NCBI GenBank assembly: GCA_029777145.1
Contig: JAKOSS010000073.1
Span: 1-11,794 of the forward strand
From: Acidobacteriota bacterium
GTDB taxonomy: Bacteria > Acidobacteriota > Blastocatellia > Pyrinomonadales > Pyrinomonadaceae
Direction of reading: 5' to 3'
Length of the DNA: 11,794 nt
Shown here one piece after another: positions 1 to 5,450 of the stretch; positions within the stretch are counted from its first letter, which is position 1, and each line of letters starts with the position of its first letter. The notes beneath the pieces were generated by a model, which searched no databases, was not told where the DNA came from, and worked only from the letters and a program-made list of their open reading frames with translations. The translations under genes and the position numbers were made by a program.

Positions 1-258
1 CTTGCCGTCGCGATAATAAAAGAACGCGACCGCGGGGATCCGCGATCGCGCATCGGACATCTCGGGACGATTGTAGCGGGGCGAAAAGACGAAATTGTCG
101 AGAAATATGATGACGACGGCATCGCGGCCGTCGTCGCTCAGCGCGTCAAAATACCACCACTCATACGCTCTTGCGTCGTCATTCGGGTGCCAGACGTCGT
201 CTGCGATACTCGACGAGAACCGGAAGTTGCTGATCGCGGGAATTTCGTCGGTCTTCAT
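1..258 (-). CDS. CrtC-like (carotenoid 1,2-hydratase / lipocalin-like) protein, N-terminal part
   Basis: The open frame reads leftward from an ATG at 256-258 to the window edge, giving 86 residues and no stop, so the gene is truncated by the window. The key signature is YEWWYFDAL at about residues 37-45. Such a WWYFD block near the N-terminus is typical of the CrtC / AttH (hydroxyneurosporene synthase, lipocalin-like) family. It is followed by beta-rich sequence (AVVIIFLDNFVFSP), as expected for the first strands of that barrel. Characterised relatives hydrate carotenoid double bonds, but many family members have unknown substrates, so a carotenoid role is not established here. No signal peptide is visible in this part. 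The gene starts 13 bp after the stop of the exported protein at 272-1204 and has only a weak Shine-Dalgarno sequence, so it is probably co-transcribed with that gene. Confidence 0.72.
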   Translation of the reverse strand, partial: MKTDEIPAISNFRFSSSIADDVWHPNDDARAYEWWYFDALSDDGRDAVVIIFLDNFVFSPRYNRPEMSDARSRIPAVAFFYYRDGK

Positions 259-271
259 TCTGCGCCGGGAA

Positions 272-1204
272 CTAATTCAGGTCTTTCAACGGTTTCGAAA
301 ACGCGCCGGAGATCGCCGCCGCGAGGCCCTTGTCGTCCTTGTAACGGAATTTGTAGAGCTGCGTCAGGCGCTCGCGCCAACCGTTCGAGGCCGCATCGGT
401 CTTGCCATCGACGAGTTTTACGACCCGCGCCCAGGCGTCGATGATCCGGTCGAGCGTGTCGTCGATAACCGCCTGATCGGCCTTCATTTCGGCGTCTTCG
501 GTACGTTTCGCGCCGTGCTTGAGCTTGTAATCCTCGACCTGTTTTTCGTATTTCTGTTCATAGTACGTCGCGACAACGACATACGGGTAAGTGTCGTCCT
601 TGATCTGCGATGTCTCCGCGACCGCCTTTACCAGATGCGATGCCGCCTCTTTGAGATCGAAATCGACCGTGAAGGCGCCGATAATGTAATGCATCCAAGC
701 GGTCGCCTCGGCCTGATCCTTGAACGGGTTGAAACTCTTCGGGAGTTTTCCGGCGCCGAACAGCTCGAGCGTTTTCTGCGCGTAGGTGATCGATTTCGAC
801 GTATATCCCTTGTCCTGTTTCTGCGAGAACGCCTGGAAGCCGCCGTAGGCGAGCATCATCGGAACGGAGGAGTTCTCCGGCTCTTCCGTCAGGATGTCCT
901 CGCCGTATTCGATCGCGTCGTCCATCTTGCCGGCGGCCACCGAGTCCTGGAAGGCCGCAACCCGGTAATTGGTCGCGAAATCACGGATCTTCTTTACCTT
1001 GTCGTCGGTATCCTTTCCGAATTTCGCCAGAAAATCCTTGCTTTGTTCGTATGCCTTGGCCTTGTCCTCTTCTTTTTTCGTGTTCGTAAGTTTCGCGATC
1101 TGGTTGAACCATTCGTCCTTTGACAGTTCCTTTTGCGCGACTGCCGTAACCGCGAAAACCATCGCCAGAACCGCCGCGACGACGAAGCCCGAAGTGTATT
1201 TCAT
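272..1204 (-). CDS. Exported helical (TPR-like) protein of unknown function
   Basis: This is a 310-residue protein that I cannot assign to a named family. Residues 1-23 form a clear signal peptide: MKY, then a hydrophobic run, then AVA with cleavage likely before Gln24. The mature part is charged and almost entirely alpha-helical. The stretch around residues 90-125 (AGKMDDAIEYGEDIL onward) looks like a tetratricopeptide repeat, and further paired-helix segments occur near 135-200. A solenoid that mediates protein contacts in the periplasm is therefore a reasonable guess. There are no cysteines, no lipobox and no catalytic motif that I recognise. The ATG at 1202-1204 is supported by AGGAGAG at 1217-1223 (12-nt spacing) and by the promoter-like pair at 1245-1272. 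It is the first gene of a leftward unit with the CrtC-like gene 13 bp downstream. Confidence 0.82.
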   Translation of the reverse strand: MKYTSGFVVAAVLAMVFAVTAVAQKELSKDEWFNQIAKLTNTKKEEDKAKAYEQSKDFLAKFGKDTDDKVKKIRDFATNYRVAAFQDSVAAGKMDDAIEYGEDILTEEPENSSVPMMLAYGGFQAFSQKQDKGYTSKSITYAQKTLELFGAGKLPKSFNPFKDQAEATAWMHYIIGAFTVDFDLKEAASHLVKAVAETSQIKDDTYPYVVVATYYEQKYEKQVEDYKLKHGAKRTEDAEMKADQAVIDDTLDRIIDAWARVVKLVDGKTDAASNGWRERLTQLYKFRYKDDKGLAAAISGAFSKPLKDLN

Positions 1205-1244
1205 TGCTTAAGTGATCTCTCCTGGATAGATTGAATAAGTCAGG

Positions 1245-1272
1245 AATATAGCAGAGCGTCGGCGTTTCTCAA
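1245..1272 (-). promoter_or_regulatory. Sigma-70-type promoter for the leftward unit at 1204
   Basis: Read on the minus strand, TTGAGA (1267-1272) is followed by a 16-nt spacer and TATATT (1245-1250). Each hexamer matches the sigma-70 consensus at 5 of 6 positions. Transcription would begin near 1238, leaving a leader of about 34 nt that includes the AGGAGAG Shine-Dalgarno at 1217-1223. The rest of the 200-bp divergent spacer (1205-1404) shows no equally convincing promoter for the rightward gene at 1405. Confidence 0.6.
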
Positions 1273-1404
1273 AACTGTTCAACGGCGGTGCCGGCGGCCG
1301 AAAATTGATGGCAAACTTTTGTTCCGAGTAGGAATCAATTGTACCGAACGGGCGCAACGTCCGAAGTCAACTGAGTTTAACTGCGAGGAACAAAATTAGA
1401 AGAA

Positions 1405-1767
1405 ATGAAAAAATTCCTGATTGTCGGATTTTTGCTGGTTGTCGGGCTGCTGACGGTCGCGTGCCCCGACCGCAAGAGCATCGCGGATATCGAGGCTAAC
1501 CCTTCGAAATACCAGAACAAAGAAGTCGTCGTCGCCGGCGTCGTGCGTGACGCGTACGGGATCAACATTCCGTTCTCGAAGGTTCGCGGCGGAGTTTACA
1601 AGATCGATGACGGGACCGGCTCGATCTGGGTCTTTACGGAAAAGGGAGTGCCGTCGAAAGGCACCGAGGTCGGCGTCAAAGGCAAGCTCCAGAGCGGAAT
1701 GAACTGGAACGGAAAGAACTACGGGCTCGGGATCATGGAATCCGACCGGAAATTCAGGACGAAGTAA
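1405..1767 (+). CDS. Small OB-fold-like lipoprotein of unknown function
   Basis: This is a 120-residue protein. Residues 1-19 form a lipoprotein-type signal (MKKF, a hydrophobic stretch, then LLTVAC) with Cys20 as the likely lipidated residue. The -3 position is Thr, so the lipobox is imperfect. The mature part opens with a short helix containing DIEANPSKYQNKEVVVAG. Several beta strands follow, with patterns typical of single-domain periplasmic OB folds: VVVAGVV at 41-47, a YKIDDGTGSIWVF segment at 65-77, and VGVKGKL at 89-95. The DDGTGSIWV turn is especially typical of OB-fold nucleic-acid or oligosaccharide-binding barrels. No ligand can be read from the sequence. The ATG at 1405 follows GAGGAA (1385-1390) with a long 14-nt spacing, or a weak AGAAG closer in. 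A hairpin terminator follows at 1793-1826, so this is probably a single-gene unit. Confidence 0.8.
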   Translation: MKKFLIVGFLLVVGLLTVACPDRKSIADIEANPSKYQNKEVVVAGVVRDAYGINIPFSKVRGGVYKIDDGTGSIWVFTEKGVPSKGTEVGVKGKLQSGMNWNGKNYGLGIMESDRKFRTK

Positions 1768-1780
1768 GACGCGGCCACCG

Positions 1781-1810
1781 GTGACAGATCGCGGGACAGC
1801 GGGTTAGAAT
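1781..1810 (+). promoter_or_regulatory. Candidate promoter embedded in the terminator hairpin
   Basis: GTGACA (1781-1786) and TAGAAT (1805-1810) are separated by 18 nt. Each differs from the sigma-70 consensus at one position. The -10 element is the loop of the terminator at 1793-1826. Transcription would start near 1817-1819, about 10 nt before the ATG at 1829. This would explain how the DinB-like gene is expressed although a terminator sits directly before it. It is inferred from sequence only. Confidence 0.4.
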
Positions 1811-1826
1811 CCTGCTGTCCCTTTTT
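1793..1826 (+). terminator. Rho-independent terminator after the OB-fold lipoprotein
   Basis: The arms GGGACAGCGGG (1793-1803) and CCTGCTGTCCC (1811-1821) pair over 11 bp with one G-T wobble, around the 7-nt loop TTAGAAT. The 3' arm is followed directly by TTTTT (1822-1826). This is a textbook intrinsic terminator for the gene ending at 1767. Its loop also contains TAGAAT, a -10-like hexamer, and the next start codon is only 3 nt beyond the T run. Confidence 0.85.
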
Positions 1827-1828
1827 AT

Positions 1829-2305
1829 ATGCGTGATCTGATCGAAATCCTTGAGAAGCGTTTTGCCGGCCTCGACGCGGCGCAGCGAAGCATATTGGGC
1901 GCCGTTCCGGCGGAACGCCTCTACTGGCAGCCGCGTGAGTCGGAGGCGCTTTTTCCGGTCAATTCGGTCGGCGAGTTCGTTCTGCGTTCGGCGGCCGCGG
2001 TCGAATCCACATTCGGCGGCATTACGACGCGGCTTTGGGATGATCCGTTCGAGTGGACGCTCCCCGAGGCGCTCCCGACGCCCGCCGCGGTGCTCGGATA
2101 CCTCGACGAGGTCGCCGTCGCGAGGACCAACGGTTTCGCGTTCTTTACGGACGACGCGGATCTCGCGCGATCGATCCCGGCGCCGGAGAAACTCAAGCCG
2201 CTGTCGGAGATCCTGATCGACTCTCTGCTTCGCGCCGAACACTTCCTCGGACGCGCCTTCGGCGTCCTCGGGACGATTCCCGACGTCAAAATCCCGCGCC
2301 GGTAA
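1829..2305 (+). CDS. DinB/YfiT-like four-helix protein, probably without a full metal site
   Basis: This 158-residue cytosolic protein has no signal peptide or membrane segment. Its helical pattern resembles the DinB / YfiT superfamily of four-helix bundles. The supporting segments are an N-terminal helix (MRDLIEILEKRF), a segment with VPAERLYWQP around 26-35, a second helix at SVGEFVLRSAAAVES (46-60), and a last helix at LLRAEHFLGRAFGVLG (133-148). Family members usually bind a metal through three histidines. Here only His137 is visible, and the second-helix position is Arg53 or an alanine, so a catalytic role is doubtful. No Shine-Dalgarno precedes the ATG at 1829, which lies 3 nt past a terminator T run. 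The transcript is probably nearly leaderless. The family call is by overall pattern and moderate at best, but the reading frame is clearly coding. Confidence 0.65.
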   Translation: MRDLIEILEKRFAGLDAAQRSILGAVPAERLYWQPRESEALFPVNSVGEFVLRSAAAVESTFGGITTRLWDDPFEWTLPEALPTPAAVLGYLDEVAVARTNGFAFFTDDADLARSIPAPEKLKPLSEILIDSLLRAEHFLGRAFGVLGTIPDVKIPRR

Positions 2306-2387
2306 ATCTTTGCGCTCGGAACTTTTTCGTGCAAGAATGCGTTAAGTCCGGCGGCAGAATAGTCGTTTCAGGATCCTGGAGAACCCA

Positions 2388-2933
2388 ATGCATTGTCCAC
2401 GTTGCGGCCAGCAACAGATTTCGGAAGATACCCGTTTTTGCTCGCGGTGCGGGATGCCGCTCGATATCGTCGCGCAGGTCGTCGCGAACAACGGTTCGCT
2501 GCCGTTCCTTCAGGAGCTCCTTTCGAAGGAAGGTTGGTTCACGCGCAAGAACGGCATGAAGTTATCGGCGATCTGGTTCGTGCTGGTCGTCATGATCTTC
2601 GTCCCCTTGGCCGGGATCAGCAACGCGCCCGACGAGGTCATGGGCTCGCTTGCGGTGATCGGGTTTTTCGGCGCCTTTCTGATGTTTTTGATCTCGTGGC
2701 TGTTTCTGCCCTCGACCCCGAAGGGCGTCGGCGGATTCGCGGCGCAACAGAACGCCGCGATGCCGGCGCAGTTCGTCGGTTCGCAACGCCCGCAGGGCGC
2801 ATTGCCGCCGCAGCAGTCGATTCCCGTCGACGCCTACACGGCTCCCGGACCGGGAAGCTGGCGCGACACGAACGATCTCCAGCCGCACAGCGTGACCGAA
2901 GGAACGACAAAGATCTTCAAGGAACAAAAATAA
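2388..2933 (+). CDS. Zinc-ribbon, two-helix membrane protein (copy 1)
   Basis: This is a 181-residue protein of unknown role. A zinc ribbon sits at the extreme N-terminus, with Cys3-x2-Cys6 and Cys18-x2-Cys21, the CPxCG / FCxxCG pattern of zinc_ribbon_2 domains. Two hydrophobic segments at about 59-78 and 84-107 should span the membrane. They are followed by a Pro/Gln-rich linker and a conserved tail containing LPPQ, WRD (158-160), SVTE (168-171) and TTK (173-175). The start at 2388 has GGAG (2378-2381) at 6 nt. The neighbour at 2955 has the same architecture, length and tail, so the two arose by tandem duplication. They are 21 bp apart and probably share a transcript. Membrane-anchored zinc ribbons often act in protein contacts, but no function can be assigned here. 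Confidence 0.85.
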   Translation: MHCPRCGQQQISEDTRFCSRCGMPLDIVAQVVANNGSLPFLQELLSKEGWFTRKNGMKLSAIWFVLVVMIFVPLAGISNAPDEVMGSLAVIGFFGAFLMFLISWLFLPSTPKGVGGFAAQQNAAMPAQFVGSQRPQGALPPQQSIPVDAYTAPGPGSWRDTNDLQPHSVTEGTTKIFKEQK

Positions 2934-2954
2934 TAAGATCCGCCCGAATAATTT

Positions 2955-3503
2955 ATGTTTTGCCCAGTTTGCGGAAAGCAGCAGGTTAGCAATCAGACCC
3001 GATTCTGTTCGGGATGCGGGTTCCCGTTGACGGGCGTTTCAGAGGTCATCGCGGCCGGCGGCGCGTCGCTCGTTCAGGCGTCGGCGGCCGGGCATCAGGC
3101 CGACTCACCGCGGAAACGCGGCGTCAAACAGGGCGCGATGGTGATGCTTGTCGGGTGTTTCCTGGTGGTTCCGCTGGTGGCGATCCTTTCGGCGGCGATC
3201 CATATCACGCCGATCTTTGTGCCGATCTTTGCGATCCTCGGCTTCATGGGCGGATTGATGAGGATCGTCTATGCGCTGATGTTCCAGTCCGGACAGGCGC
3301 CGATCGCGATCGAGGCAGGCGATCCGAATCTCGTGCAGCTCAATCCCGGCGCGCAGCGCGGACTGCCGCCGCAGACGTCGTATCCGGTCTCCGACCTGAG
3401 CATGCCGGTGGCGGGCAGGTGGCGCGATTCCGCCGACCTGACGCCCGGAAGCGTCACCGACAGCACGACAAAACTTCTTGAGAAAAAGGAAGAAGGTCAG
3501 TAA
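2955..3503 (+). CDS. Zinc-ribbon, two-helix membrane protein (copy 2)
   Basis: This 182-residue paralogue of the preceding gene has an identically spaced ribbon (Cys3, Cys6, Cys18, Cys21). Two membrane segments lie near 62-83 and 85-111, and a basic patch (PRKRG) sits just before the first helix. The tail repeats LPPQ-x-S-x-P-V (137-145), WRD (156-158), SVTD (166-169) and TTK (171-173). The ribbon and the tail are conserved between the copies, while the linker and helices have diverged considerably. No strong Shine-Dalgarno precedes the ATG at 2955, so translation may depend on the upstream copy. The stop (3501-3503) overlaps by 7 bp the 3' end of the convergent gamma-glutamyltranspeptidase gene, and no terminator is visible in between. 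The function is unknown. Confidence 0.84.
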   Translation: MFCPVCGKQQVSNQTRFCSGCGFPLTGVSEVIAAGGASLVQASAAGHQADSPRKRGVKQGAMVMLVGCFLVVPLVAILSAAIHITPIFVPIFAILGFMGGLMRIVYALMFQSGQAPIAIEAGDPNLVQLNPGAQRGLPPQTSYPVSDLSMPVAGRWRDSADLTPGSVTDSTTKLLEKKEEGQ

Positions 3504-5248
3504 CCGACGGCCTCGCCGTCGCTCCGCGAATCGATCGCTCCCAAACGACTCCCGTCACTGTCGATCATGATCCCCGTCGCCGAGGCGATATTCGACGGCC
3601 TCGCAGCCATCGTGTGTCCCAGCGTTCGCAGCACGGCGAGCGTATCGGGCGACATTCCGAACGGCTCGTAAAGGATCTCGTCCGGATACCATTGATGGTG
3701 GATCCGCGGCGCGTCGATCGCCGCCTGGATGTCCATGCCGTAATCGATCACGTTCATCACGCTTTCGGTCACCGCCGAAATGATCCGCGGACCGCCGCGC
3801 GCGCCGAGCGCGAACCAGAGCGTTCCGTCCTTTTTCAGCACGATCGTCGGCGTCATCGATGAAAGCGGTCTCTTCTTCGCCTGAACCGCATTGCGCTCGC
3901 CCTGGATCAGCCCGAACATGTTGGCCTTGCCCGGCCGCGCCGCGAAATCGTCCATTTCATCGTTCATCAGCACGCCCGTGCCTTTGATCGTCACCGCGGA
4001 ACCGTAAAGATTGTTGATCGTGTAGGTGTTCGTGACGACGTTTCCGGCGGCGTCGACGACCGTGAAATGTGTTGTGTCCATGCCTTCACGGATGAGGACC
4101 TCGCCCGATCCGACCTCCGAACTCTTCGAGGCCTGAGTCATGTTGATCGACGCGGATCGCTCGTTCGCGTATTTCTTGTCGATGAGCTTCGCAGTCGGAA
4201 CGTCGGCGAAATCGGGATCACCCATGAGATCCGCGCGATCGGCGAACGCGCGCCGCATCGCCTCGGCGACGAGGTGATATTTCTGCGCCGAGTTGTAACC
4301 CATCTTCGTCAGGTCGAACCGTTCGAGCATGTTGAGGACCTCGAGCATGACGATTCCGCCCGAACTCGGCGGAGGCATCGAGATGACCTCGTAACCGCGG
4401 TACGAACCGCGCAGTGCCGTCCGTTCGACGGCGCGGTAATTCTTGAGATCGTCGAGCGTCATCAGACCGTTGTGCGCCTTCATGTCCGCCGCGATCAGCT
4501 GCGCCGTTTTTCCGGTGTAGAACTCATTGGCGCCGAATCGCTGCATCCGCGCCAGCGTCTGCGCGAGGTCCGGTTGGCGGAGAACGTCGCCTTCTTCAAA
4601 GTGCTTTCCGTTGTTCAAGAAGATCCGCCGGCTGTCCTCGTAGTCCTTCAGATTGCCATCGTAGCTCTTGAACAGATCGGCGAGCCGCTTGCTGAGAGGG
4701 AAGCCGTTTTGCGCGAGAAGCCTTGCCGGCTCGACCAGTTCGCGCCATGTCAGCTTTTTCGACCCGTATTTCGTGAAAGCCATATCGAGCCCGGCCGGCG
4801 TTCCCGGAACGCCCGACGCCCGATAGCCGATCTCGGATCCGCCCTCGCCGCGAATGAGTTTGCCTTCGGAATCGACGAAAATATCGCGTCCCGCCGCGGC
4901 CGGAGCCATTTCGCGATAATCGATCGCGTGCGTCGTGCCGTCCTTGAAGCGGATCAGCATGAAGCCGCCGCCGCCGAGATTTCCGGCTTCCGGATAAACG
5001 ACCGCGAGCGCCAGCGCGACTCCGATCGCGGCGTCGACCGCGTTTCCGCCGCGCTTCATGATCTGCACGCCGACTTTCGACGCGAGTTCATGCTGCGACG
5101 CGACCATCGCATTTTTGGCCCGCACCGGATCGCGGAACGCGGCGTGCGCGTCACGGCCGGCGACGAGCAGGTTCACGGTAACGATCGCGGCGATCAGGAG
5201 GGCCGCAGGCGCTTTGCGGCAAAAGTTTCGAACGGATTCTGTCAACAT
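3497..5248 (-). CDS. ggt: Gamma-glutamyltranspeptidase (glutathione hydrolase), exported
   Basis: This is a 583-residue, full-length member of the Ntn-hydrolase family that cleaves gamma-glutamyl bonds, for example in glutathione, and transfers or hydrolyses the glutamyl group. A signal peptide covers about residues 1-36 and ends in AHA, so the enzyme should be periplasmic. The precursor is expected to self-cleave before Thr392 in DTTHFTVVD, giving large and small subunits. Substrate-binding positions known from the E. coli enzyme are present: Arg112 in DYREMAP, Asn412 in TYTINN, the MDDF block at 432-435, SerSer in PLSSM (463-464), and GlyGly at 485-486. The segment between MDDF and PLSSM has the length of the lid loop seen in E. 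coli-type enzymes. The ending, DSRSDGEAVGY, is typical. The ATG at 5246-5248 follows AAGG about 10 nt upstream. It is divergent from the C25 peptidase gene and stands alone. Confidence 0.96.
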   Translation of the reverse strand: MLTESVRNFCRKAPAALLIAAIVTVNLLVAGRDAHAAFRDPVRAKNAMVASQHELASKVGVQIMKRGGNAVDAAIGVALALAVVYPEAGNLGGGGFMLIRFKDGTTHAIDYREMAPAAAGRDIFVDSEGKLIRGEGGSEIGYRASGVPGTPAGLDMAFTKYGSKKLTWRELVEPARLLAQNGFPLSKRLADLFKSYDGNLKDYEDSRRIFLNNGKHFEEGDVLRQPDLAQTLARMQRFGANEFYTGKTAQLIAADMKAHNGLMTLDDLKNYRAVERTALRGSYRGYEVISMPPPSSGGIVMLEVLNMLERFDLTKMGYNSAQKYHLVAEAMRRAFADRADLMGDPDFADVPTAKLIDKKYANERSASINMTQASKSSEVGSGEVLIREGMDTTHFTVVDAAGNVVTNTYTINNLYGSAVTIKGTGVLMNDEMDDFAARPGKANMFGLIQGERNAVQAKKRPLSSMTPTIVLKKDGTLWFALGARGGPRIISAVTESVMNVIDYGMDIQAAIDAPRIHHQWYPDEILYEPFGMSPDTLAVLRTLGHTMAARPSNIASATGIMIDSDGSRLGAIDSRSDGEAVGY

Positions 5249-5333
5249 GTTGGTAATACCTTAAGTGAATTCGACGGGACTTTCAAAAAGTTCGGAATCT
5301 GAATTCGCCCGCCTATTCGGCGTTTAGTACCGG

Positions 5334-5345
5334 AACAAATTTGTT
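5334..5345. promoter_or_regulatory. Perfect 12-bp palindrome, possible operator
   Basis: AACAAATTTGTT at 5334-5345 is an exact inverted repeat. Its right end overlaps the proposed -35 hexamer at 5344-5349. It lies in the 202-bp spacer between the divergent ggt and C25 peptidase genes, where a dimeric regulator could act on one or both. The spacer is AT-rich, so a chance origin is possible. No regulator can be named. Confidence 0.3.
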
Positions 5346-5372
5346 GATAATAATAGGTGAAAAGGGTAAATT
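5344..5372 (+). promoter_or_regulatory. Candidate promoter for the C25 peptidase gene
   Basis: TTGATA (5344-5349), a 17-nt spacer and TAAATT (5367-5372) form a sigma-70-like pair with 5/6 and 4/6 matches. Transcription would start near 5380, leaving a leader of about 70 nt before the ATG at 5451. TATAAG at 5374-5379 is an alternative -10, but it lacks a matching -35. A second perfect palindrome, TAAGCGCTTA (5376-5385), would lie on the start site and could be an operator. The rest of 5249-5450 shows no equally clear promoter for ggt. Confidence 0.4.
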
Positions 5373-5450
5373 CTATAAGCGCTTAGACAATTTGAATCCG
5401 CGGACCCCCTTCAATTTCCCTGACGGAAGTTCGCGAAATCAGGGATCAAT

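Noticed and set aside
95..1123. Rightward open frame opposite the exported helical protein
   Set aside because: The opposite strand has a signal peptide, Shine-Dalgarno and promoter. This frame has none of these and overlaps two leftward genes.
1300..1404. Promoter for the lipoprotein gene at 1405
   Set aside because: TTGATG and TTGTTC were considered as -35 elements, but at 16-18 nt spacing the -10 positions match poorly. No call was made.
2306..2387. Promoter between the DinB-like gene and the first zinc-ribbon gene
   Set aside because: AAGAAT and CAGAAT resemble -10 elements, but no acceptable -35 lies at the right distance.
3505..3521. Small hairpin CGACGG-cctcg-CCGTCG as a bidirectional terminator
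   Set aside because: The stem is only 6 bp with no T run on either side, and it falls in conserved codons (DGEAV) of the ggt 3' end, so it is probably a coding by-product.
4067..5302. Long rightward open frame (411 codons) opposite ggt
   Set aside because: It is the antisense shadow of a clearly identified gamma-glutamyltranspeptidase. The translation is very rich in Arg, Asp and Glu and shows no recognisable domain or plausible ribosome site.
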